Below are positions 25,101 through 34,499 of a DNA stretch of 64,000 bases, piece after piece. Every line of letters begins with the position of its first letter. The first letter of the stretch is position 1. A program made the position numbers and the translations under genes. The stretch is from Membranipora membranacea (taxonomy: Eukaryota; Bryozoa; Gymnolaemata; Cheilostomatida; Membraniporidae). The DNA is taken from assembly GCA_914767715.1 (NCBI GenBank), contig OU612073.1, forward strand, positions 6,882,001 through 6,946,000, given 5' to 3'. Under the pieces are notes generated by a model that saw only the letters and a program-made list of their open reading frames with translations, searched no databases and was not told the origin of the DNA.

Positions 25101-26949
25101 ACATGACTGACACCTATTATATTGGTAAGATGAGCCTAGTAAATTTTACTTGAGCATAAAATTTCTGTTTACAGGGTACAGGATTCTCATTGTGGAAGAC
25201 AGTGATTAACTATGAGTCACGCTGGGAGATAGTAGAGAATGTATTCCACAGACTCCGAGTCCCAGGTACTGCTGAGCAGCTCGCTGGAATGGCCTTCCAG
25301 GTAAGATTATTGGGTCAGTTGCTAGCGGCGGGGGGGGGGGGGGAGGTTGCTCTCTTTTTTGGATTGGTTGGTGGCCATATATTTCTCGGTATAGTATCGG
25401 CAGTTGTCTTCTGCTCATTTAGCTCTAATCTTCACCACTTTGAGCTTTGACCTTTTCTCTGTTCCATAGGCAAATAAATTAACTTTGTCATTTATCATAT
25501 TCAAAATGAATATAAATAAGTTGATTGCACTAAATGTTGCAGTAATAATGTGAAAACATGGCTGAGATTAAAAAAATTTAAAACACCCATGAGTGTGACC
25601 ATGATCAAGGTCAAGGTCATAGTCATACTAATGGGTGTTTTAAACTTAGCCATGTTTTGACATTATTACTGCAACATTTAGTGCAATCAACTAATTTATA
25701 TTCATTTTGAATATGATAAATGACAAAGTTAATTTATTTGCCTATTGAACAGAGAAAAAGTCAAAGCTCAAAGTGGTGAAGATTAGAGCTAAATGAGCAG
25801 AAGACAACTACCGATACTATACCGAGAAATATAAGGCCACCAACCAAACCAAAAAACCAAAACCCGTGGCCTCGTGAACAAGGCTAGATCTAGAGCACAC
25901 CTAGGGGCCAACCAAACCCAAATAGTTGATGGGTTCCAACCCACAACTTTCAACATTCGCATGCTAAAGGTGCAGCGCTTTAACCAATTGAGCCACCTCC
26001 TAATAGCGTGAGATTTATCAGCAGGTACTGGTGAGGAGACACTTGATTGCTGGCTCCCAGGCAACAGCGAATTTACTTTTGATTGTTATCTTGCATTCTG
26101 CTTAGATTTAATTCAATGTTATGGTTGATGACCTTGTATGATCTAAGAATCACTGTTTAAATTACTTGATTGACATGCTTATGCAAATCTATGAAGTTTC
26201 ATGGATTGTTCGATATGCAAATCTTAAAGATTGCTATTAGTTTGGAGCGAGCATCTTGATCAACAGGCCTGCCAAGCTGCAGTGCCTTAGTTAGTGCCCT
26301 GTTGACTGGTAATAATTTTGTTTTAATCTCAGAAGTTATTCCCACACTGTTTGGAAGAACACAACTCCGAGTGAAGTGTTAGTTTTTTTAAGTGTTTTAA
26401 AAGTTCTCTAGGTTAACTGCTCAAACCCTGGATGAGATCGAGTTAGTTGCATTCCATTATCATTCCATACCAACCAGCAATTTGGATGTAGCTGATGATG
26501 GAATGCTACAACCAGCAACCTGGGCAGACTCTGAGCTGGTTAGCACAAGGAGTTAGTTTGAGATCTTACACTCAATTCAAATGCATTTTTCAAAGTGACG
26601 ATGTGTTAGGGACAATTCTTCCAACAACAAATGAGCTTTTTGCTAAAATGTTTTTTGAACAATTGTTTTACAGGATGAAGAGAGTGCCACTTCATTCTAC
26701 AATTTCTACAAGGATTGTACGGCAGACCCGGAAAAGAATGTGCTCAATAATCCTAATATCCGTAACAAGAAGAAGAAAGAGAAGAAAAAGCCTAATAAAT
26801 CTAAACCAACACCTCTACCATCCAAGACTGCAATAAGTAGACCCTGTGAATTCCAACATGTGACTCAGCTAAAACAATCTGAGGATGGAATACTAGCACT
26901 TAGCATGGTTCCTGCTGATGAAGAGGGTATGGAGGATGGGATGAGATGA
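13116..26949 (+). CDS. Pro-rich scaffold with FPPPP motif and C-terminal WH1-basic-CRIB module (865 aa, 7 exons)
   Basis: CDS exons: 13116-13185, 15615-17156, 20791-20949, 21688-21944, 23382-23549, 25175-25300, 26674-26949; all junctions are GT-AG, phases agree throughout, total 2598 nt including stop. Residues 1-23 form a short N-terminus. About 42-590 is low-complexity, Ser/Thr/Pro/Glu-rich, with LPPPPPEL near 275 and DFPPPPPPEDDFPAPPPDL at 312-330; (D/E)FPPPPx(D/E) is the classical Ena/VASP EVH1 ligand. About 660-795 resembles a WH1/EVH1 fold of the WASP type: CPCLATLYF, then LTLVFAEKG...LWKTVINY...VFHRL...AGMAFQDEESATSFYNF aligns with the WASP strands and final helix. Next come a Lys-rich run (805-818) and ISRPCEFQHV (828-837), close to CRIB/GBD I-S-x-P-x(2-4)-F-x-H. 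WASP has WH1-basic-CRIB in this order but at its N-terminus, and no VCA tail is present here. I infer a Rho-GTPase-linked actin regulator; ortholog not recognised. Confidence 0.85.
15615..17156 (+). CDS. WH1-CRIB gene, exon 2 (large disordered Pro/Ser/Thr/Glu exon)
   Basis: 1542 bp, exceptionally large for this window. The acceptor is ttgactttcag and the donor AAAG|GTAAGT. It enters and leaves in phase 1, so skipping it would keep the frame. It encodes about 514 residues of predicted disorder with SP/TP repeats (SPISSDG, SPPLSPTPS), a Lys/Pro patch near the N-terminus (KPKAKPPATAQKPSRP) and the poly-proline cluster with FPPPP motif at nt 16,367-16,560. Long antisense frames here are by-products of its codon composition. 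Confidence 0.9.
17157..20790 (+). other. intron 2 of the WH1-CRIB gene
   Basis: 3.6 kb. It holds an open frame at 18838-19077 starting MDGHSSSRSLSLEAAKNEL, with Ser-rich, coding-like composition, but its possible donors (for example GAG|GTTTTT at 19,009) are phase 0 while the next exon needs phase 1; it could be an alternative first exon but is not supported. A fold-back repeat with 'gtggcattc...gaatgccac' lies at about 18,290-18,365. Nothing else seen. Confidence 0.5.
18290..18365. repeat. fold-back repeat, family B
   Basis: 'gtggcattctgatcagtacc' against 'gtcaaccacatgg...ggaatgccactacc'. Members share the 'tggtagtggcattcc' end; others are at about 8913-8955, 26,447-26,520, 39,500-39,600, 58,499-58,587 and 59,955-60,065. 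Confidence 0.65.
20791..20949 (+). CDS. WH1-CRIB gene, exon 3
   Basis: 159 bp, phase 1 in and phase 1 out, acceptor ggctttag, donor GTCG|GTAAGT. It encodes a Ser/Thr-rich stretch (SGTPTHSPPFNTSSESGDSG). Like exon 2 it is symmetric, so exons 2 and 3 could each be skipped in frame. Confidence 0.85.
21688..21944 (+). CDS. WH1-CRIB gene, exon 4
   Basis: 257 bp, acceptor cttattacag, donor GAG|GTATGT, phase 1 in and 0 out. It encodes a polar, basic linker containing KRVTFRDTSNQQ and a charged REEERIKRTGLSDQD segment that likely forms a helix leading into the WH1-like fold. Confidence 0.88.
23382..23549 (+). CDS. WH1-CRIB gene, exon 5 (first half of WH1-like domain)
   Basis: 168 bp, phase 0 on both sides, acceptor gatttgtag, donor AAAG|GTTTGT. 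It encodes VMVCPCLATLYFAEG, then IGIPVIIYDTGDGKRNRG and LTLVFAEK. The alternation of hydrophobic strands and the position of the last strand match the first half of WASP-type WH1 domains. Confidence 0.85.
23568..23688. repeat. dispersed fold-back repeat, family A
   Basis: Ends 'acctagactaagtttgg' / 'aaacttgttctaagttacac', with 'catttgcctgcattc' and its inverse 'gaatgcaggcat' inside. It lies 19 bp inside intron 5 of the WH1-CRIB gene. Confidence 0.7.
25175..25300 (+). CDS. WH1-CRIB gene, exon 6 (second half of WH1-like domain)
   Basis: 126 bp, phase 0 on both sides, acceptor ctgtttacag, donor CCAG|GTAAGA. It encodes GTGFSLWKTVINYESRWEI, VFHRLRVPGTAEQLAG and MAFQ. The Lx(L/W) strand, the 'FH.L' strand and the following 'AGMAF' align with the WASP segment that precedes the C-terminal helix. 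Confidence 0.85.
25329..25343. repeat. poly-G run
   Basis: Long run of consecutive G (position approximate) just inside intron 6. Homopolymers like this are prone to length variation and sequencing error. Confidence 0.9.
25355..25857. repeat. long fold-back (inverted repeat) in intron 6
   Basis: Left arm about 25,355-25,589 and right arm about 25,632-25,857 are reverse complements over roughly 225 bp with few mismatches, separated by a ~42-bp loop (atgagtgtgaccatgatcaa...). For example, left 'tttagctctaatcttcacca' matches right 'tggtgaagattagagctaaa'. In pre-mRNA this would fold into a long hairpin. MITE-type or locally generated; no coding content. Confidence 0.9.
25845..26015 (-). repeat. 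tRNA-derived SINE-like repeat
   Basis: On the minus strand it reads ggaggtggctcaattggtta (A-box like) and, about 45 bp on, gtgggttggaaccca (B-box like), followed by ttggccccTAGGTGTGCTC. The tail motif 'AGGTGTGCTC' is shared with the copies at 51,280-51,490 and 62,571-62,820. A-box plus B-box plus a shared unrelated tail indicates a tRNA-derived SINE family. Confidence 0.65.
26447..26520. repeat. fold-back repeat, family B
   Basis: 'ttgcattccattatcattcc' and 'gatgatggaatgctacaacc' form a short palindromic unit in intron 6 of the WH1-CRIB gene, about 150 bp upstream of the last exon. Confidence 0.6.
26674..26949 (+). CDS. WH1-CRIB gene, last exon (end of WH1, Lys-rich, CRIB-like)
   Basis: Acceptor ttgttttacag, phase 0, stop TGA at 26,947-26,949. 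It starts DEESATSFYNFYKDC, the C-terminal helix of the WH1-like fold (compare WASP 'NEEEAKKF'). A run of 11 Lys/Glu/Arg-dominated residues follows, then ISRPCEFQHVTQL. In canonical CRIB motifs the end is H-x-x-H-[VT]-G; here the second His and the Gly are missing, so GTPase binding may be weakened. The tail is acidic (PADEEGMEDGMR). No clear AATAAA was located in the following ~300 bp. Confidence 0.9.
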   Translation, partial: DEESATSFYNFYKDCTADPEKNVLNNPNIRNKKKKEKKKPNKSKPTPLPSKTAISRPCEFQHVTQLKQSEDGILALSMVPADEEGMEDGMR

Positions 26950-28079
26950 GGGTGTCCCGATAATATGTGGCTGTGAGTTAGCCTGTGAACATATTTATAT
27001 AAGGTGCTACTGCGACAAATGTCTTCTGGTTTGGATGGTGAGACGCTCCGTTGTCCATTGTTTACCGATTGAAAGTTTAATTGACAATTTTGAGTTACGA
27101 TTCTGTAATTTTTTAGTCATTTTTGATCTTCCCATTTTGCCCATCTTGTCGATTGTGAGCATAAACAATTTTTGCATATTTCTGTAATCCATATCGGATG
27201 GTGTAATCCACAACCTCAAGTATGTATGACCAACTCATATAACTATCATCATAACGGTAGTATTGTATTCAGTGAGGACCCAGTGTATTGAAAATTTCAT
27301 TTTTAGAGTTGGCTGCTCTTGCTCACATAAATTGATTATGAACATTAATCCTTGTAAAGTCATAGTATAGTTTACGCTTATGTCATACCTTCTTTTTTAG
27401 ATCATATCTCAAATATTTTTGTACTCTCACTCGTGTTTATTATATTAGTTAGCCTGGTAGCTTGTCAACTGGCTTGTTGGTATCGGTATCATATTTTAAA
27501 TGCCATTATGAGATGAGCTGGTGACTTAATGTAGGTTTTCTGTTTTTTTTACTTTCTCAATCAACAAACTGCATCACGCTAATTTTTGATTGGAGAGGTT
27601 CAGATTGCAAAAACATATAATTGAGTCATAAAAGATCATCTTATACTAAATTATTTTTCATAGTCAGAGCCATTGCAAAATATTGCACCGTGTTACGAAG
27701 ACACTTATAATGTACAACACATTCATAGACATTGTTAACCTGCCTTGACAAGCATGTTGGTGGATGGGGGTGGGAGGATACCCCCAACAACACAGCTTGT
27801 TAAGACAGCTAAGACATTGTATATTGGCCACCTGTAGTAACTGGCCAATCAGCTACTGGCTGGATATCGCTCTGCTGACTTTTCTTGGTATCCATTCAGT
27901 TATCATTCCATATTCTTATGATATTGGGCAGCAGGAATTATGCAGTATTTACATGGTTTGGTTTTATATCATTATATTCATTTAGCAATAGAATAGGCCT
28001 ACATTATGTGTGTTCACATTTTTAGAGAGTTGCTCTTTTTCATATAAAACTATTTTACTGGTATTTTTTTCTTACAAGG
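26950..28079. other. 3' flank of the WH1-CRIB gene, no gene seen
   Basis: AT-rich sequence without open frames of coding character. It probably contains the 3' UTR of the upstream gene, but the polyadenylation site was not identified. Confidence 0.4.
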
Positions 28080-28129
28080 CCAAGCAATGCAAAATAAAGT
28101 TGATCTATCCAAACAAAGAGATCTTGATG

Positions 28130-29650
28130 GTCAAGTACGAGTCATATATGACAAGTTGGTAGCCATAGAAATCAGGTGGTCTCCATGGACAAACTGCCAA
28201 CCTGCGGTACCACTCTGCGTCCCGCCGTGCGGGTGCAAATCGGCCTTGGTTTGTCATATTTCTAAGCCAAAACTTGAGCATTCATATTTTGAATTGCATC
28301 ATCTCATCTGATTTTACAATTGATATTGTTGCGCTTTATCCGAACTAGGAGAGACAGCCCTAGCATAAGCGTTAGGCTAGGTAGAGATAATGAATAGCTG
28401 CATACAAGCAGTAATGGTAATAAGGAAACATGGGTATGGGTGCAGTGGAGGTAGAAACACACAGTTTCCTTTGCAAAAAGTAGCTTACAAATTTTCTTGA
28501 TGAATGGAGCTGAAAAAAGGGAGGAAAAAGCGGGTTAGGGAGGGGATGAAAAAGCCCCTCAAAACTGGAAGCCTCCCTACCAAATAGGGAGACTTGTCAG
28601 GTTTGGTACCTCTGAGTAAGTCTTACTGATTTGAGGTGAAATGCCAAAGCCTTTTTTAAAAATTTGGATCCCTGATTTTTGGTCCATAATGTAACAACAA
28701 CTTGATGCGTTCATCGCGGAAGTATGAGGCCTTCAGCTTCTCATGTCAGATAGTGACCTTGTGGGATGACCTTGTGGGATGACCTTGTGGGATGGCCTTG
28801 TGGGATGACCTTGTGGGATGGCCTTGTGGGATGACCTTGTGGGATGCCCTTATGGGATGCCCTTGAGGATTTTACAGCCAAAGAAAGCGAATAAAGAATT
28901 AACTTATCATCCTCTCCCAATCTAACAAGGCTCATAAGCCCTGTCAATGAAATCTCCAGTTTACTTGTAGTTTGTACCACTCACCTTTGTATGTAATATC
29001 TTTTATTTATGAATCTTGATCATTCTTGGTAGTGGATGATTGTAATGAGTAATGACCATGGCTGATGGCTTTCTTTCACTTAGCCATGTGCAGATTAATA
29101 TTATATTCCTTTCAAACTGATATCTTCTGCTCCAGAAAAAAAGCTTGCAGGTAAATTCATTTTATTACCTGAAGTTTGAGCGGATAACTCCAAGTTATAG
29201 TAGCTCCATGTGTAGTTAATGGTATATACAATTTCTAGGACCTTAGCGATAGCAAATTCCTACCTGACAATTCTCCCTATTTGGTCAGGAGGTGTTTAGG
29301 GCTTCCACCCCCTCCCTACCTCCCTTTTTCCTTCCTTTTTTAGCTTCATTCACCCAGAAGGCCTTTGTTGTCTTTGCAAGAAAACTAAGTTTTTCTACCC
29401 CAACAGTACGTATACATATATGCAATTGCTTATTAGCATACTGTCTCCCCTAGTTCGGATAAAGTGAAACAATCTCATAATTTGAATGCTCAAATTTTGG
29501 CTAAGAAATAAATGACAACAAGGGCCAAATTACACGCACACTGTGGAATCAAGAATAGTACTCTGGGTCAAGAGTTCGTCCGAGGAGACCTCCTGGTTTC
29601 TGGGTCTACCAGCTTGTGATGTATGATAGCATTAGCTTGCATGCGCACAC
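28130..29650. repeat. large imperfect inverted repeat (transposon-like)
   Basis: Left arm about 28,130-28,620 and right arm about 29,250-29,650 are inverted copies. Best-preserved blocks: 'ctttatccgaactaggagag' (28,334) against 'ctcccctagttcggataaag' (29,446), 'ctaagccaaaacttgagcat' (28,261) against 'atgctcaaattttggctaag' (29,486), and 'tgacaagttggtag' against 'ctaccagcttgtga'. The arms have diverged, so the structure is old. It has the shape of a long-terminal-inverted-repeat DNA element; no transposase frame. The interior carries the minisatellite at 28,755-28,870. Confidence 0.75.
28755..28870 (+). repeat. 13-bp minisatellite, about 9 units
   Basis: Consensus gaccttgtgggat, tandemly repeated. 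Early units are identical or differ by one base (ggccttgtgggat); the last two are degenerate (gcccttatgggat, gcccttgaggat). It has no spacers, so it is not a CRISPR-like array. Confidence 0.95.
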
Positions 29651-32013
29651 ATGCCTTCCATTATTGAAATGAGGTTCTGTAAGTCAAGCATGGTCAAGCG
29701 TGGTGTTACCCAGCATTTAACCCAATTTCAGAAATTCCCATAAATCTAATGTGATCTTGAGAGGTCAATCCTGATGATCACATTATTTTACTGCGGCCAG
29801 TCCTATACCCTGGTACACTCTGCATGGTATTGTACATGCACCATGACTGAGATGCTTATTGTTGAATAAACATCTTATCAGCTAAATTCTGCTGTCATAA
29901 ATTTACCACTATATATATCGCTAGCTAACATAATGTCACCCTCAAATTAGCTTAACTAACACTCTACTAGTATTTACTTGTCTTGGGTAAGTAAATAAGT
30001 CTTAATCTTTTTAGTTAGGTGATGTCATGTTATGCATGGCACTTGAGTAATTTTGGTAAGTCTATTTTACCCACCATGCAGATTGAAGAATTACAGGATA
30101 ACAAATATTTTGTATCTCTATTGGCCTCCATTCCCTCAATCGACTGACCATCTATAGTTGTGCATCGGATGCTATTAAAAATGTGTCACAACCTACCGCT
30201 TTTCTGGACTAACCAAATTTCAATGAGTGCCAGATTCATAACTTAGCATCATCTGTGGGTCTGAACGGGGGCAGCACGAAACTTTTACCTCGTGTTTGTC
30301 ATGCCATGCCAATATCATAGACAGTCAAGAATAGCAGATGTATGTGGCGGAAAAGAAAATCTTAAATGTCCTCCGTCCATCTCAAAATGTTGTGTGTCCA
30401 AGTATGCCCACATGAGACCAAAAGAAAATTTCCATGTGTTGAGCGTCCATTCAAGGTTGCATTCATTCTACTTGTGAGCCGGTCTGTCAGCCGTTCGGCT
30501 GGTTGGCTCATGGTCGGTTGAGGAGGTGGGCGACTCTTTTGTTTGGGCACGCATGGTCATCCTTCAGGGAGTCTGACATATAAAATATATAGATGCATTT
30601 ATGTGTCTTTTTTATTCATTGCATTCCTCAGGGGCACTGATGTCAACACCAAACTATTCTTAGTTTACTATAATTTACTAATTTAGCCATTTGCGTGGAA
30701 AAGTATGACATTGAATATCAGAAATTGTTCAGCCATTATTTTATTATCTGGAGCTGATCAAATATATACTTCAGACATGTTCACCATCATATAAGACACA
30801 TTTAGGGTAGGGTAGATAGAATAGGATTGCAATTTGATTGTTATATTGGAGCAATCTGAATTATTGTTTTTTTCTTCCATTTAGTTGGAAAAAGTCTAGA
30901 CTGGCAGCACAGTTGCAAAGATCTTCATGTTGGTTAATCCAATGATTGCAGTGTTTGAATCTTTTGTTAAACCCACTATGACACATGAAATGATGTTTTC
31001 AACTCAGCTTGTCAAACTTATCACTCCAGCTCTGTTTTTAAATGGTACTGATTTTACTATTTGATATAAAGTGAGATATCTTGGCATCACAGTTGATGAT
31101 AAATTATGTTTTCAAGAACATGTGCAATCAGTGTTCCAAGCCTCTTTCTAATATGTTATAAATTTTGTATCATGATGTATGAATTTTGGTATGCGTCATG
31201 ACAAGCACAAAAGAGAGTGTACCTTTTGTGAGAAGGTCAATCAACCTTCTCCTGTGGCCTTGTGGCCCTGTGGCGGGTTGTGTCATTGCTCAATTTTCAC
31301 TAAACATCCCATGATTTAATGATGACCTTTCCATTCTCTCGTTTCTACTGCTGATCCATAATGGGTTTGACAAAAATGCAATGGAGAAGAACAATACCTC
31401 ACTCTGGAAGTTATTATGATTTGTCATGCTTTCACTGAATAAGTGCAATCGATCACCTGCTGAATTTTTTTAAACGATATCAGACTCACATTGATCTTCT
31501 TTACTGTCCTCGCCCTGTCCGTCCTGAGTGCTGGTGTACAGAAAGAAACATGGTGGAAGCGAAATGGAGACAATTTGGTAAGTAATACTGCCAGCAAGGT
31601 GTAACTTTCAGCATGTCATTGAGTAGTGTTTGTGTAAATGTGTTCAACCGTAAACGGCACAACCGCAAACAGTGTTGAATTTAGTTCTCTGCAAATATTT
31701 TTGTAACCCCCTTCATAGCCATCTTTACAAATGGCCAGAGCTTCACCTTCATGTCGATAACCTGATATGACATGATATTTTCTGGTTTTTTTCTATTTGT
31801 TCTAAAAATAACCGCGGTCACAATTAAGTGTAGGTAGGGTCAGAGCTTAACAGAATATGTAAACCTATAAAAAGACTTGGTACAGATTCAGTTTAGGGCT
31901 CTGACCTTGATTGAAAAGGATCTCGGAACTCTATAGTCAGCGGAAACTATAGCCAAATGAAATAACATGACAAATATTATTCATTTTGTAGCTGTTGTGC
32001 TTCTAGCAACTCT
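29651..32013. other. repeat-rich intergenic region, no gene seen
   Basis: No supported gene. It contains the LINE relic at 31,071-31,133 and nothing else I can classify. Confidence 0.4.
31071..31133 (+). pseudogene. LINE reverse-transcriptase relic
   Basis: Reads VRYLGITVDDKLCFQEHV in frame, matching the 'k-Y-L-G-v-x-i-D-x-x-L-x-f-x-x-H' block that follows the YxDD region in non-LTR retrotransposon reverse transcriptases. The flanking sequence is interrupted by stops, so this is a decayed fragment. Confidence 0.6.
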
Positions 32014-33063
32014 GTCGGCAGTAGTGATGGCAACGAGACGGGACAATTCTCGGTCTCGTCTCGGTCTCGGTCTCGGTCTCCTCGGGACAGTATCTCGTCT
32101 CGTCGAGACAGACAACTCTTACTACAGGTCGAGACTACTGGCATTGTAAATGGTAGTAGCTGGTCAAAACATTGCCCTCACCCAGACTCGAACCAGTGAC
32201 CTAGTGATCAGCAGTCCATGCTCTTACCCACTACACCACGGTTATTATATGATATCAAAGAAATTCTGATTATGATATAATGGAATGATAGTTATTAGTC
32301 ATGCTTTTGCTGCAATTATTTAACGGAAATGTTATCTGATTGGCTGTCAGATTTGATTGATAAGTCAAGGCCATATCTATGTAAACAACTTCTGTTAAAA
32401 AGATGGAATTGATGATCAATGTGGAGCTTTCTCATTGATTTGGACCTGGGGCAAGAGGGAGAAGGGATACAATGACTAATGGGGTATCAAATTGTATAAA
32501 TATGAGGAGATAGTTGAGCCTAAGCATATCCAGAAGCTGAATCACTGGACTGGTTGGTATAATAAACAAGAAGAAACAGCTTCTCCTTGGTTTAACTATT
32601 TTATTTAGTTATCACTATAGGCCTATGTTTTAGATTGGCTGAGGAGGATTACAGTAGGATTACACCCATAAATCATGAGTATGGATTTGGGCAATGACAA
32701 TCATGTGTGGCAGGCTGATACTCATACAAATTTAATTTGCAAGAATTAGTGGAAATCTGCACGAGCGTGTGGCTTTCTATAATTCAATAAATACTTGACA
32801 GAATTTGATGAAACTTGGTTTCAACATAGATCCTTATTGCTATAGATCATAAGTTACAACTTGAATCAAATGTACTATAAGCTGATTGCACTAGTGATAG
32901 TGAATGAATATCCACCATTCTTTTAAATTGTGATATCTGAAGAATGTTTTATCGGCATCGTTATATGTCTCGGTCTCGTCCCGGTCTCGTCCCGAATTTT
33001 CTTGCTGTCTCGGTCTCGTCCCGTCTCGCCAAAATCTGACAATTTGCCATCACTAGTCGGCAG
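32014..33063. mobile_element. non-autonomous hAT-type DNA transposon with TSD gtcggcag
   Basis: Element body 32,022-33,055 (1034 bp). Termini are TAGTGATGGCAA... and ...TTGCCATCACTA, perfect inverted repeats of 12 bp. The 8-bp duplication gtcggcag is present on both sides (32,014-32,021 and 33,056-33,063). Both ends carry arrays of a ggtctcg/gtctcgtc motif (about 32,049-32,106 and 32,967-33,028), probably the subterminal transposase-binding repeats. No transposase frame; the interior contains a tRNA-like segment. Confidence 0.92.
32178..32241 (-). repeat. tRNA-like sequence inside the hAT element
   Basis: On the minus strand: tggtgtagtgggtaagagc (A-box like), atggactgctgat (similar to the anticodon arm of tRNA-Ser-GCT but unpaired), then ctggttcgagtctggg (B box GGTTCGAGTCT). 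No proper acceptor stem or anticodon stem could be folded by eye, so it is called a tRNA-derived SINE head or pseudo-tRNA rather than a functional tRNA. Confidence 0.6.
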
Positions 33064-34499
33064 TAGCAGGTCAATTTAGTCAACGCGCATTCAAAAGTAC
33101 TACACTTCATCTATTGTTAGACACCCAGTGACCACTTTGGGATCTTACAGTACCCTTCACTGTATAAGTCTCTGTATACTCTACCGAAATACATGTGAGA
33201 TTGAGGCAGCATTGTTATATTCATGTGTATAGATATACCTGCCAAAAATATTCTCCATATAAGTGAAAAATAAATTTCAAGCATCCTGTATCAGCATTTT
33301 CAAACATTGCCATTTCTGTGCCAATATTATGGGGTTCCTAATAAAACTAAGATTGCCAATTGCCACGTTATTGATGGGATCAATGCCATTTCATTTGCAA
33401 GATTATAGAGATAAAAGAAAATTGTGTTCATAAAATTATGTCAAAATAAGACTGTGGTATTATAGGCCGGAAGCAGCTATAGCATGAGTTGTTATCGAAC
33501 GGACAATATTTGATGGCAGGATACTGATCACGTTTTATACTTCATTGGTGTATGTTCTGTAAAATTCACCGGGTGTACCCAGTTGTAGTGGTCATAATTA
33601 TTTAGAAATTAAAAGGTGTTTTGTTATGTGTGGGAAAATAACTCCTATTCTGTGTAATCTAAGTAATCTAATCATCAGGGAATTCCAGGTTGAAATTGCA
33701 TTGTGGGATTTTGTTGACATGGCAATTAATTCACCAAGTAAACTTGGAGAGAAGGCTGCTCGTATCAGACCAGCACAAATTGAAAAAATTTCAATTGAAT
33801 TATGTCAAACTTCTTATGGGACTAGTATCAAAGATTTTAAATACTTAATGGCAGGATACTTGATGCTAGTATGATATTGTATGGTCTTAAGACCACTGTC
33901 TTGGGCAATTACAAAGAACATTTTTGACGTTTCAATTGCCTCATATGTCATTTTTTGGCTGGATATCTTTTGCATAACACATGAGTGCCTCACTTTTCAG
34001 AAAGAAACCAAACTGTCAGAGTCTGAAAAACTTAGATATGCCAGCTTCGCATACTTTCCTAACATGCTAATGACATGATATGGGGATATGCGGTAGCGCT
34101 GTCTCTCATCAACAATCACATGCAATGATAAAACATTTACAATGTAGAACCCAGTACTATAGTCTTGACTTGTGCCAACTGCATCAAACTCTTGACTTTC
34201 CACTAATCACATATCGATAGTGAGAATATTTGGGATATGCAGTAGTGCTGCGGCTGACCTCTTCAACTGGGTACACACGTTTTTCCTACATCAAATTGGT
34301 CTCACGCTATCAGGTTTTGAGCAGTCTTATGTCTAGGCTGCTTTTTGTCTTGCTCTCGTTGAGATGTAGTGCTGTCGCTGACCACCTTTTAAAATGATGT
34401 GATATATTATCTTGTTAAAATCATACATATAGTCGTGTTTCCTGCTGACCATATTAATCACTTAGCGTTTCACTTACCTAACCGATTGTGAAGAAAATT

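Noticed and set aside
28087-28311. 74-codon frame on + with a Cys/Pro-rich end.
   Set aside because: Lies largely inside the left arm of the inverted repeat, which repeats in inverse orientation; composition comes from the repeat.
28755-28870. CRISPR-like array.
   Set aside because: Direct 13-bp tandem repeats without spacers in eukaryotic DNA; a minisatellite.
31967-32149. Frame with RLGLGLGLLG repeats.
   Set aside because: It reads through the hAT terminus and its ggtctcg array; not a protein.
32178-32241. Functional tRNA gene (minus strand).
   Set aside because: A and B boxes are present but no acceptor or anticodon stem can be formed.
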